Assembly: GCA_963921425.1 (NCBI GenBank)
Contig: OY992832.1
Coordinates: 21,364,835-21,428,834 of the forward strand
DNA length: 64,000 nt
Direction: 5' to 3'
Source of the DNA: Dryas octopetala
Lineage: Eukaryota; Streptophyta; Magnoliopsida; Rosales; Rosaceae
The position numbers and the translations under genes were made by a program. This document shows positions 35,219-47,200 of this stretch, in pieces. Under the pieces are notes generated by a model, which was given only the letters and a program-made list of their open reading frames with translations, searched no databases and was not told where the DNA came from. Position 1 is the stretch's first letter; every line of letters begins with the position of its first letter.

Positions 35219-35654
35219 TGTTGATGCTCAAAAATGGTAAAGCAGTCAACATCAAGTCGAACCACGTGGGCCCGTTGACCCACCACTGAGTGGATGACAC
35301 GTCGAAGTGGGGCAGGAACGGGTAGCTGGGTCCGACTGGTGAGTAATGAGAAAGAATGATATCCAAAGCACCATGCGCAAGTACACAAAAGTGAGCGGGA
35401 AGGACACCGGTGTGGTGCCGGCCAAAGCTCCTCCAACGCTCAAGTCAGTGTTCAGAGAGATCTGAGAGCACAGTGAGTGAATAGTATAATATTGATTGAA
35501 TTCCCCTTTTGTGACAAGAAGGTACCTCTTTTATAATACCTTTGGAAGAGTGTCAACCAATCCCGTGATGACACGTGTCCCTTGTGATGACTTGCACTGT
35601 AGGAGCGCCACGTGTCACCGGTCTTGAGGATCCGAGTGAGTTGACACGGGTCGG

Positions 35655-35775
35655 GAGCCCAGGAGGCTTGAGCTTGGGAGGCCGGAGCCTAAGAGGCCGG
35701 GGCCTAGGGGGCCGGAGCCTAGGAGGTCGTGGCCTAGGAGGCCGGAGCCTGGTAGGTCAGGGGCTAGGAGCCTAG
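35655..35775. repeat. Minisatellite in the LTR, unit about 18-19 bp
   Basis: Six or so degenerate units of GAGGCCGGAGCCTAG (variants GGGGCCGGAGCCTAG and GAGGTCGTGGCCTAG). GC-rich and nearly palindromic (GGCC, CCTAGG). Confidence 0.8.
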
Positions 35776-36164
35776 GAAGGGCTTACTCTTTTGGGCTTAG
35801 GCCCAAACAACATGATGTTAAGCCTTGTGTGACTTGTCGTTATGCCCAGACCATTAATCATACGAACAGAAGTCCCCCAAGTTTCCGAGCAAAAGATACT
35901 TCTTGGTTGGGAACTTTGTACACAAAGAAGTCTGAGCAGAACGACAAGTGTCCACATGCTTGTTCCTGCTTAAGATACCGTCAACGTATCTTAAAACACC
36001 CGAATATAGGTTGAGTTGTATGGTCGGGTCGGATGTAGCCCGTGCCAACTTGCAAACTCTTTTGATTATTAAGTTTTGTACTTATTGTTATTTGGATGAT
36101 TTGGAGGGTGTCCGACCCGTTTATGGGGTAGGATGCCCTTCCTTTTAATACATGGTATTGCAGA

Positions 36165-36500
36165 ATTTTCTCGAATGCACGGTACTTAGCTTCCCTTGGA
36201 TGCATGAAATCTATTTTTCTCTGAATGCATGGTACTTAGTTTCCCTTGAATGCATGATATTGATTTTCCCTTGAATGCATGGTACTTAGGTTCCCTTGAA
36301 TGCATTTGCCATAGCCGCGCCCTGAATGCATGGTACTTAGCTTCCCTTGAATGCATGGGGCGGATATGGGTAGGGGCGGATGCTTATGCATGGTACTTAG
36401 GTTCCCTTGAATGCATTTGCCATAGCCGCGCCCTGAATGCATGGTACTTAGCTTCCCTTGAATGCATGGGGCGGATATGGGTAGGAGCGGATGCTTGATG
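36165..36500. repeat. Nested tandem repeats in the LTR
   Basis: Short units of TGAATGCATGGTACTTAG with TTCCCTTGAATGCAT fill the region. Two near-identical blocks of about 109 bp (about 36280-36388 and 36389-36497) each run through CATTTGCCATAGCCGCGCCC to GGCGGATATGGGTAGG. Confidence 0.85.
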
Positions 36501-36635
36501 GCCCGGGGGCCCATACAAACAATTAACACTTTGAATAAAAATGAAGAAAAACGTGTCCGTGGTAGGACTTGTATTTATTTAAAGTGATAACATAGATGAA
36601 ATTGGAAAAAAGTCCCCAGAGGGTACAACATTTGT

Positions 36636-39600
36636 CTACTTGTAAAAGTAGCGGAGGTGCTCGGCGTGCCAAGGGTGGCCGAGTTCCTTGCCGGTTGTGG
36701 CGCGGAGCCTATATGTGCCTGGGCGGATGACTTCAATGATTTCATACGGTCCTTCCCAATTAGGTTTCATAGCACCCGTTTTGGCCAAGGTAGTGCTGCG
36801 CAGGACCCAGTCCCCCACTCGGAAGTGGCGAGGCTTAACTTTAGAATTGTAGTATCAAGTGGCTCGTTGCTGGTAGGCATACTTGTGTAGCTCAGCCTGG
36901 GCCCGATGCTCTTCAGCTAAGTCGAGACTGAGGGCTAGCTGGTCAGCATTGTTCTCAGGCTGAAATGTGTCGAGGCGGTAAGAGGCAAGCCCGACCTCAA
37001 CTGGGATAACGGCTTCAGAAGCAAAGGCCAAAGAAAAGGGGGTTTCCCCGGTCGAGGATCGACAAGTCGTCCGGTAGGACCATAAGACTTCGGGTAGGAG
37101 GTCAGGCCACTTTCCCTTCTTTGCATCAAGCTTGGTCTTCAAGGTATGTTTAATGGTCTTGTTGACTGCCTCGACCTGCCCGTTGGCCTGAGGATGACCA
37201 GGAGAGGCAAAGAAAACCTTGATGTTGAAGGCGGAGCAAAATGACTTGAACTCTTTGTTGTCGAACTGCTTGCCATTGTCAGTGATAATGGCGTAAGGGA
37301 GACCAAAGCGGCAAATTATGTTCTTCCATACAAAGCTCTTGATGGTCTGGGTGGTTGCCTTTGTCAAGGGCTCGGCCTCTGCCCACTTAGTGAAGTAGTC
37401 CACTGCGACTACTGCCATTTTGACCTTGCCCTTCCCTTCGGTCATTGGTCCGATTAAGTCAATGCCCCATTGGGCAAAGGACCAAGGACTATTCATGGTA
37501 GTTAGGGGCTCGGGTGGTTGGTGCGGAAAATGTGCAAATTTTTGGCACTTTATGCATTTCTGGGTGAGCTTCCTTGCATCAGCGCGGAGGGTCGGCCAAT
37601 AATAGCCTTGGCGAATGGCCTTGTGGGCTAAAGAGTGGGCCCCTGCATGGTTGCCGCAGACCCTTTCATGGATCTCCCGGAGGATATAGTCGCCTTGCTC
37701 GGGGGTAAGGCAGCGCAAGTACGACAGGGAGAAACCCCGCTTGTATAACTTGTCGTTAATAATTGTGTACCGGGAGGCTCTATGGCGAAGGCGCCGAGCC
37801 TCAGCCTTGTTCGCGGGTGGGTTCCCATGCTTAAGAAATGCAAGGAGAGGGTCCATCCAACTAGCTTGTTGCTCAGACTGGCAGACTTCCATAACATCAG
37901 TGCTGTGCTGAGGTAAGAACTCAACTGGGATAGACTTCCCGGCTTCATGGTCAACTGCCGAGGCAAGGCGAGCTAGGGCATCCGCCCTCTCATTGTCTGC
38001 CCTAGGGATTTGTATGAGCTGGTATGCTGAGAATTGAGTGAGTACGCTTTGAACTTTGGTGAAGTAGGCGGCCATGCGCTCACCCTTGGTCTGGTATTCC
38101 TGTGTGACTTGGTTCACCACAAGTTGAGAATCGCTGTAGATTTTGAGTTGCTCAACGTCCATCTGTAGTGCCAAAGATAAGCCGGCAATGAGGGCCTCAT
38201 ATTCAGCCTCATTGTTGGATGCCTGGAAGCCGAATCGAAGAGCATACTCAATGGTGGTCTGGTCAGGGGCGATCAAAACAAGTCCGGCTCTACTGCCCTG
38301 TTGATTAGAAGATCCATCAACATATAAAGACCAGATTGGGCGATCCAACCTGATTGCTGGAGTAGAAGAAGTTGGTGGGTCGGTGGTCGACACAATGGTG
38401 GAGGAAGGCTCAGCCTCGGGTAGGAATGTAGACTCTGAAATGAAGTCTGCAATGACTTGTCCCTTGATTGCGGGCCGGGGGCGGTAGGAAATGTCAAATT
38501 CGCTCAGCTCAATGAACCATTTGATAAGTCGGCCAGAGACCTCAGGCCGCTGCAATACTTGCCTAAGGGGTTGATTGGTGAGGACCACGATAGGATGAGC
38601 CTGGAAGTATGGGCGGAGGTGCCGGGCTGATGTGACCAAGGCAAGGGCTAATTTTTCTATCTCTGGATACCTGGTCTCAGTATCTTGCAGGGCCTTGCTG
38701 GTATAGTACACCGGGTGCTCAACCCTATCCTCAAGTCGAATTAGGACTGAGCTGGTGGCTATCAGGGAAACGGACAAGTAGAGGAGTAGCTCTTCCCCTG
38801 GCTCGGGTTTAGAAAGTAGAGGTGATTTGCCCATGTACTCTTTTAGATCTTGGAAGGCCTTCTCACACTTCGGAGTCCAGTCAATGTATTTTGTCCGAGC
38901 CCTAAGGGTTTTGAAGAATGGGGCGCAACGGTCGGTGGCCTTGGATATGAATCGTGTCAAGGCGGCGACCCTGCCCGTTAGGCTCTGCACTTCCTTCTGA
39001 GTCCTGGGAGATTGCATATCGATCAAGGCTTTGATTTTTTCAGGGTTGGCCTCGATCCCCCTTTGGCTCACCATGAAGCCAAGGAATTTTCCCGAAAATA
39101 CGCCGAACGTGCACTTGGCAGGGTTCAGGCGCATTTGGTACTTCTTGAGCACGGAAAACATCTCAGAAAGTTTGTGGACGTGGTCTTCCGCCCGGACACT
39201 CTTGACAAGCATGTCGTCCACATAGACCTCTATGGACTTACCAATATATTCTGAGAAAATGGAGTTGACCAAACGCTGGTAGGTGGCCCCGGCATTTTTA
39301 AGTCCGAAAGGCATGACTTTGTAACAATATAGGCCCCTGTCAGTAATGAAGGCCGTATTGTCCTGGTCGGAGCTGTGCATAAGGATTTGGTTATAGCCGG
39401 AGTAGGCGTCCATGAAACTAAGGAGTGCATGGCCTGCTGTGGCATCAACCAGTTGGTCAATTCGAGGAAGAGGAAAACTATCCTTGGGGCAGGCCTTGTT
39501 GAGGTCAGTGAAGTCGACGCACATCCGCCACTTGCCATTTGATTTTTTGACCATCACAACATTGGCCAACCAATCCAGGTAGGAAACCTCGCGGATGAAA

Positions 39601-41105
39601 CCAATTTTCTGTAACTTGTCGACTTCTTCCTTCATAGCAGCATAGATTTCGGGCTTGTACTGCCTGCGTTTTTGGCGGACGGGGCGGTGCCGCGGATTAA
39701 GACTTAGGCGATGGGAGATCACCTCCGGAGAGATCCCAGGCATGTCATCATAAGACCAGGCAAAGACTTCAGCATTGGCACGAAAGAAGTTGATGAGTTC
39801 GTCTCGGAGAGCAATACTGAGCTGGGTTCCGACCCGTACCTTGCGGTCCGGGTAGGCAGGTGAGATGAGAACTTCTTCCACATGACTGTCATCTAGTTGG
39901 GCGATAGCTCTGAAAGATGAATCACGAGGATCTTCGGGAGGATCCGGGGTAGGGCAGGTGGGGGAGACAGAAACAGCCATAGAGGGCATGGCCTCTTTCT
40001 TCTTCTTGACGGAAGTCGTATAGCAGGACCTGGCTGACACCTGGTTGCCTTTGACCACCCCCGTGCCACATGGGGTCGGGAACTTGATCAAAAGCAAGTG
40101 AGTGGAGATCATAACCTTCAGTTGGTTAAGGGCTGGTCGTCCCAGGATGACGTTGTACGCTGTAGGGCAGTCGACCACCAAAAACTGAGTGGTTGTGGTA
40201 GCGGACGAGGGATACCTCCCAAGGGTGAGTGGAAGGTAGATCCCGCCAAGATGGGTGACCATATCGCCCGAAAAGCTAAGTAAAGTAGCGACCGACCGGT
40301 CAAGCCTCTCTTGGTCAATCCCAAGAGCTGTGAAGGCGGAGGCGAAGAGGATGTTGACGGAGCTACCACAATCGACAAGGATCCGTGCCACGTCGAAATT
40401 AGCTATGGTGGCCTCAATGACCAAAGGGTCATCGTGTGGAAAGATTAAATCACGTTCCTCTTCCTCAGCAAAGGAAATGGGCGACCACCCGAGCTTAGGA
40501 GTCTTTTTTCCACGGTGGAAGTCTACAGCCATAACGCCGGAGCATTGCTGAGCACTTCGGGCGTATTCCTTCTTAGCCCTGTTGGAGTTGCCAGCGAGGG
40601 TCGGGCCCCCACAGATGGTATTGACCCGCCCCCGTCGTTGTCCTTCGGTCTTGGCCTTCTCGGTGGCCTCCTTGTCTATAAAACCATCCAACTTTCCTTC
40701 CTGTACCAAAGTTTCTATTGCCTCCTTAAAGGCTCTGCATGCCTCGGTGTCGTGGCCATGGTCATTATGATAAAGGCAAAAGAAGTTCTTGTTGGCCCGG
40801 TACCGTGTTTGTGGTGGGCGGGGTGGGAGCTTGGGAAGTATGTCTTTGATCTGAGGATACAATTCTGTATAAGTAACAGTGAGAATTGTATAGACTTTGA
40901 ACCTGGAGGCGTAGAATGTCTGATAAGTTTCCTCCCTTCGTTGTCCTCCACCTCTACCATCATCAAATTGCTTCTTGGTGAATTTATTGAACTTTTTCCC
41001 AGACCCCCCATACTGGTTACCCGAGTAGGGCTTGGGCTGGGGTGGCACTATGATGGCCTGGTCGGTACTTGGGCGATCCATGGTGGGCTTGGGCTGGGGT
41101 GGCAC
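36636..41105 (-). pseudogene. Gypsy polyprotein: gag end, PR, RT, RNH, aRNH, IN
   Basis: Residue numbers count from the first Met at 41105. A Pro-rich gag linker is followed by a zinc-knuckle-like CLYHNDHGHDTEAC (110-123), protease active site DCGSS at 245-249 and reverse transcriptase with YVDD at 628-631. Next are RNase H, then an archaeal-type RNase H (LYVDGSSNQQGS, NEAEYEALIAG, SDSQLVVNQV), characteristic of the Tat lineage. Integrase follows, with HHCC (CGNHAGAHS, CIKCQKF), core DLIGPM, TDNGKQF and GQVEAVNK, then a GPYEI-type C-terminal module (36636-36818). One in-frame TGA at 36855-36857 (after QQRAT) breaks an otherwise continuous frame, and the downstream 72 codons stay in phase. A CGA-to-TGA change fits. 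Gag N-terminus is absent. Confidence 0.88.
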
Positions 41106-41110
41106 TATCG

Positions 41111-42480
41111 ATGCGTATATGGCCAGCCTAAACCTAAACCTAGATGTATCAAAGACAATATGGGCCGGCTAACCCACCAACAATATAGGTAAGGCAAATG
41201 TTCCATAAGGGTAAAGGTTATCGATGACCAAATCTTTATGAGTGATGCTATTCAGACCCAATTTTTTTATCAGTAACCCCAACAATTTAATGAAATATTA
41301 ATTTTCAATTTTATTCTAATGTAAATTGTTTACTAAGAACAAACATTTAATTTAAAAATTTTAAAAATAATTAACTTAAACTATATCCAACTGACACCAT
41401 CTCTTTGTAGATAATAGAGCAACGAGTGTTGTTCCTCCGAGGAATCCAATTCTTCAAGATTCAACAAAATCGTCTTGAAAAGTTGGGTTTCTTTTATGTT
41501 TGCTTCATAGATTCTCTACAAGTAAGCTTTATTTTTTTCTTTTTTGTTATCTCTCTTATCAATCGTCAAGCTCAGCCACTTTCACATTCTTGCCGATGGT
41601 GATTAGTGAGATGAGTTTTACCCATTTGAAAGGAATCTCTTGGCCACAAAAACCAACATTAGGCTTTCAATATCTATGCAGCAGTGGTCTTTTTATTGCG
41701 GTTGTGGCTGGGTCAAGCACTTTTCTTAGGAAATGGGGTTCTTTCTTTGATGGGTTTTAGCGTATATAAGTTGCTCTCAAGTGGGTAGAGTTCAGATTCT
41801 TGGCATTCCTTGGAAAATGATTCTTTGTTTCTGATATGCTGTTTTTCTTGTAGCCTTGGTTGATTTCTTTTTGAGAATGAAAATGAAAATAAAAAATTAA
41901 TTAATTTCTTTTTTCTTGGCATTTACAATTCTTGCACAATTCAAACATGAGAATGAAAATAAAAAATTAATTTCTGATTTACTTTCTCAGGATTATATAT
42001 AGAAAAAAAAATTTCATATTCTCTTCCCCTTAGAAAATGCAAAGGAATTGATTTATTGAGAAATCAATTCCGTGAACCAAACGGGTTCTTAAAATTTAGA
42101 ATTAACCGGTCGTCGAGCCAACCTTTTGTACATCTCTAGAAAAAAATTATTCTGTATAATCGATATATTGACACGTGGTATAACCAGTCTATGTGTTATA
42201 ATATGGGTAAATGTTATTAATACTATACTCTACTAATATAAACACATCATTTAATAATACCCTTACATGTTAGATTGATTATATCACATGACGGTATATC
42301 GATTATATCTTATAATTTTTCCACCTCTAGAGACATCAAAACCTTCGCAATGCAGAAACGCAAAGGCGCGTGAGGCTTACACGCCTCTAAGTCTAATTTT
42401 TTCTTTCAACTGGACAGGCCCAAACGACATCGTTTGGCCTGGGTTTTAACTTTTAAAGGAAATAAAAAGAAACGGCAAAT
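41111..42480. other. Spacer between the gypsy element and RH42
   Basis: AT-rich. A 24-bp direct repeat, GGGCTTGGGCTGGGGTGGCA plus CTAT, occurs at about 41029 and 41087 at the broken edge of the element. 41500-41760 holds an 86-codon plus-strand reading without a recognised family. Confidence 0.4.
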
Positions 42481-44206
42481 ATTAGAGAGATCAGTTCTCT
42501 TCTCCCCGATAAAAATCTGAAACTGGACAGGAGTAAACAAACCCTAGAGTGCTCTGTTTGGAGCGAACCCACTACAATCCTTGGGATTTCGGCGGAAACC
42601 CAGTGGCTTGGAGGAGATTTCGGCGGCAACCCAATTGGCTTTGAGGAGATTCCGGTGGCTGCAGACAAATATTGGAGGAGGTTTTTGTTTTTTTCCTTAT
42701 ATTTAATTTTCCAATTTATTTAATTTCGTTATTAAGCACCTAATATAAGGTTTTTTAGTCTATAGTTGTGTTGGACGCACCTCAGTTGGTGTTCAAGCTT
42801 TGACAGCATATAAGAAATTATATCAGGAAGAATAAATAGACCATTGTATCAAAAGATCTGCTATCTTTATTGAAAATATTCAAGAATTTTTGGCTTGTAT
42901 TAGTCTATAGGATCTTTATAATTGCTTTCGTATTCTCTGATGTTATCAGTTCCAGAATTTGATAAATCAATGCATTCAAGCTTTTAACTGTGAAAATTTG
43001 TGATTCCCTTTGCTTCCGCAAAAAGCTTCTCAAGGTTCATAGGTTGATCACACCTTTTATTTCTAAAATTACTGAACGGGAATGGTAAACGGTTCTGGGT
43101 AAACGGGTTGGTGGCTTTTGGAAGGAGCTGCAACAATCGCTCTGTCGTTCATAAAGCTTGTGATTGGCTGGGTAGAGAGTTACCTTTCATGTCACAACAA
43201 GTTGTTCAACTTCAAAAGGGAAAAAAAAAAAAAAAAGAATTGTATATTTAGAAGTGTTAAGTTATATCCTATGAATTATTAAAATTTAGACATTGTTTTT
43301 ATAAGTTTGTTGAATTATTGGTTTTAAGATGTTTGCAATATATAAAATAACCAACTTAGCATTTGTAATGTTAATTGTGTCAAAATGTTTATTTTAAGAT
43401 TGAAGACAAAAGAAAAAAAATATATATATGAAGACTTATGTATAAGGTCTATTTAGATTTCAGTTAAAAAAATAGCACCACAGTTTTGCAGGTAATTTTT
43501 ATATTTTCTGTTTATTGATGCAGGAGCATCCACTAGGCTTTCCAAGATTTAGTACGTAACTTTCTAATTTTTGTTTCCTAGTTTGATTATGAGACTAGTT
43601 TCCTGATTTGATTAGATATTTCAGTAATTATGCTTCCTTAGTCAATTAGGATTTGACTTTATGTTTTCCTAGTCAGTGAAAGATTATGTTTTCCTATATA
43701 AACTTAAGCCTTAGGTTGTAATAGACATTTTTTGCAATATTATTTCAGATTTTAGAGTTGCTCTTGGGTCTTTTTGCTCTAGAACTCATCTATCTACGTT
43801 TCAACTTTGATCCTATAGCTTTCTTCTCGATCTTTTTCTATTGTTTACTGCTGGAATTTCTTTTCTACTGTGGTTTTTGCCCTATTACTGCAGCAAGACA
43901 GCAGCTTTTTGCTTCAGCTTTGCTTTATTTATTCTTTCTGATAGGATAAAGTTGTCTGTTTCTGATGATTTATTCTTGTTGGATTAGATTTGAATGTTGT
44001 CTGTCATTGTTATTGTGATTATTATAAATCCAAGATCTAGTAATTTAGTTGTATAAATTTGAAGAACGCTTTGAAAAGAATCAAAATTCAGGTTGTGATT
44101 TCAAATAGAGGTGGTGTTTTGCTGTTTTTTGTTTTTTTCTTGTCTATCTTTTATACAGAATAAGAATTGATTTTTTTTTTTTTGGTGAATGACATAGGGG
44201 GAAGCA
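42481..44206 (+). other. Probable 5' UTR exon, intron and leader of RH42
   Basis: 42490-42680 is GC-richer and leader-like, ending at GGAGGAG followed by GTTTTTG. An intron of about 1.5 kb would end at the poly-T tract and GAATGACATAG (44198), 8 bases before the ATG. No upstream in-frame start. Inferred from base composition and splice motifs, not transcript data. Confidence 0.45.
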
Positions 44207-47200
44207 ATGGAAGAGGGCAAACATAAATCTAGAAAGGAGGGAGAATCCAAGAGGAGTCATCGTGATCGGGATCGCGAAAAGGAGAGGAATGGAGAGAGAC
44301 ACAGGGACAAAGATAGAGATAAGAGAGACCGACGTTCCAAGAGAGAAAGGAGTTCTGATTCTGAGGAGAGGTACAGTAGAGAGAAGCATCGGGACAAGGA
44401 CAGTGATAGAGCGCGGAGCCAAGATGATGAAAGAGAGAGAACCAGGGACAAGAAGAGGAACAAAGATAAAGAGAAGGAGAAGGAGAAGGAGAAGGAGAGG
44501 GAGAGGGAGAAAGAAAAGGAGAAGAGGGAGAGGGCTAGAGAGAAGGAGAAGGAGAAGGAGAAGGAAAGGGAAAGAGAAAGGGAAAGAGAAAGAGAAAGAG
44601 AAAGGGAAAGAGAAAGAGAAAGAGAAAGAGAAAGAGAAAGAGAAAGAGAAAGAGAACGAGAAAGAGAAAGAGAGAGGGAGAGAAGGGAACGAGAAAGAGA
44701 GGGAGAAGATAGGGAGAGGGAGAAGAGGGAAAGGGAAAAGGACAGAGATCGAGAAAGGAGGATACGGGAGAGGGAGAGGCGTAGAGATGTTGATACTGAT
44801 GATACAGATGATGATGTTAAGGAGCGTGATAGGAAACGGCATAAGAAAGATGATGAGAACAGGGAGAGAGAACGGGAAAGGAGTAGCAGCAGGTCAAACA
44901 GACATAGGGATGACGGAGATGAGAGCCCGAGAAAGAAGAGTGAAGAAGATGATTCAGTTAAGAAAGAGAATAAGCCAACCCGTGAGGAAGAGTTAGAGGA
45001 TGAACAGCGGAAATTGGACGAGGAAATGGAAAAGCGGAGGAGGAGAGTTCAGGAGTGGCAAGAGTTGAAGAGAAAGAAGGAAGAAGCTGAGAGAGAGAAG
45101 CGTGGGGAAGAGGATGTTGATGAACCTAAGTCTGGAAAGACCTGGACTCTTGAAGGAGAATCTGATGATGAAGAAGTACCCCCGTCAGAGAAATCAGAGA
45201 TGGGTATGGATGTTGATGGAGAAGCCAATCTTACTGACAAAGAAATTGGGGAAGCCATGGTGGTAGATTCTGAGGATGAAACAGCTGCACCCACTTTACA
45301 GAGTGGAGGGTTTGATGCTGCTGGGGATGACGAAATTGATCCCTTAGATGCCTTTATGAATTCTATGGTGTTGCCTGAAGTTGAGAAGCTGAACAGTGAT
45401 GTGGAACCATCAATTGTTGATGACAAGAACAAGGATAAAAAGGATGATCGAAGTAACGGTGAACCGATAAGGAGAGGTTCAAATAAATCTATAGGCAGAA
45501 TAATTCCTGGGGAGGATTCGGACTCTGATTATGGGGATCTTGAGAAGGACGACGATGCCTTAGAAGATGAAGATGATGATGAGTTCATAAAAAGGGTGAA
45601 AAAGACAAAAGCTGAGAAGCTTTCTATAGTTGACCACTCTAAGATTGATTATGAACCATTCCGTAAAAATTTCTATATTGAGGTGAAGGAGATCTCAAGG
45701 ATGTCTCCAGAAGAGGTTGGTGCATACCGGAAACAATTGGAATTGAAGATACATGGCAAGGATGTTCCAAAGCCCATTAAGACCTGGCACCAAACTGGAC
45801 TTACAAATAAAATCTTGGAAATAATAAAGAAGCTTAACTATGAAAAGCCAATGCCAATTCAGGCTCAGGCACTTCCTATAATTATGAGTGGTCGAGACTG
45901 CATTGGCATTGGAAAAACTGGCTCAGGCAAAACCCTTGCATTTGTGCTGCCAATGCTGAGGCATATCAAGGATCAGTCACCTGTGGTAGCTGGAGATGGG
46001 CCTATTGGGCTTATAATGGCACCAACAAGGGAGCTTGTTCAACAGATTCACAGTGATATTAAAAAATTTTCTAAGGTACTGGGACTCAGGTGTGTGCCTG
46101 TATATGGAGGTTCTGGTGTTGCCCAACAAATTAGTGAATTGAAGCGGGGTACTGAAATTGTTGTCTGTACCCCTGGTAGGATGATTGACATACTTTGCAC
46201 AAGTGGGGGGAAAATAACAAATCTCCGTAGAGTAACTTATTTGGTCATGGATGAAGCTGATCGAATGTTTGACATGGGTTTTGAACCTCAAATCACTCGA
46301 ATAGTTCAAAACATTCAACCAGATCGTCAAACTGTATTGTTTTCTGCCACTTTCCCTCGCCAGGTTGAAGTCTTGGCACGAAAAGTCTTAAACAAACCTG
46401 TGGAAATACAGGTTGGTGGTAGGAGTGTCGTGAATAAGGATATAACGCAATTGGTTGAAGTGAGACGGGAAAATGAAAGGTTCTTGAGATTGTTAGAGTT
46501 ACTTGGGGAATGGTATGAGAAAGGAAAAATTTTGATATTTGTCCATTCGCAGGATAAATGCGATGCTTTGTTTAGGGATCTTCTTAAGCATGGATATCCA
46601 TGTCTCTCACTTCATGGGGCCAAAGATCAAACAGATCGTGAGTCTACCATATCTGATTTTAAGAGCAATGTTTGTAATTTGTTGATTGCAACAAGTATTG
46701 CTGCCAGAGGGTTAGATGTCAAGGAGCTTGAACTGGTGATCAACTTTGATGCTCCAAATCACTATGAGGACTATGTTCACCGTGTTGGTCGTACAGGCCG
46801 AGCTGGCCGGAAAGGCTGTGCTATAACCTTTATTTCCGATGAAGATGAAAGATACGCTCCAGATCTTGTCAAAGCATTGGAACTCTCGGAGCAAGTAGTT
46901 CCAGATGACCTGAAATCTCTTGCTGATAATTTCATGGCAAAAGTAAATCAGGGACTTGAGCAAGCCCATGGGACTGGTTATGGGGGAAGTGGTTTTAAAT
47001 TTAATGAAGAGGAAGATGAAGTGAGGAGAGCAGCAAAGAAAGCACAGGCCAAAGAATATGGTTTTGAGGATGACAAGTCAGATTCAGAAGATGAAGATGA
47101 AGGTATCCGAAAGGCAGGGGGTGATATCTCGCAGCAGGCTGCCCTTGCCCAGATAGCAGCCATTGCTGCTGCCTCCAAAGCTAGTACAGCTGCAATGCAG

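Larger units (their letters stand above)
35219..36521 (-). repeat. 3' LTR of the Tat-lineage element
   Basis: Plus-strand ends TGTTGATGC (35219) and CCATACAAACA (36521), so the minus-strand LTR runs TGTTTGTATGG...GCATCAACA. The LTR at 61590-62605 has the same terminal words (TGTTTGTGGG...GCATCAACA), which supports the boundaries. The interior holds two repeat arrays. A 5'-LTR mate is not in the window. Confidence 0.68.
35219..41110 (-). mobile_element. Tat-lineage Ty3/gypsy retrotransposon, 5'-truncated
   Basis: Minus-strand element with a 3' LTR at 35219-36521 and a long internal coding region. Domain order is gag end, protease, reverse transcriptase, RNase H, archaeal-type RNase H, integrase, which is the Tat-lineage pattern. 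The N-terminal gag domain, primer-binding site and 5' LTR are missing beyond about 41110. There the sequence switches abruptly from GC-rich element DNA to AT-rich genomic DNA. No target duplication can be scored with one end lost. Confidence 0.88.

Noticed and set aside
40515-41192. 225-codon plus-strand open reading
   Set aside because: Antisense shadow of the gypsy gag-protease region; no family.
44144-44842. 232-codon minus-strand open reading opposite RH42
   Set aside because: Antisense shadow of the GAGAAA repeat, giving a Ser/Phe/Leu/Pro-only protein.
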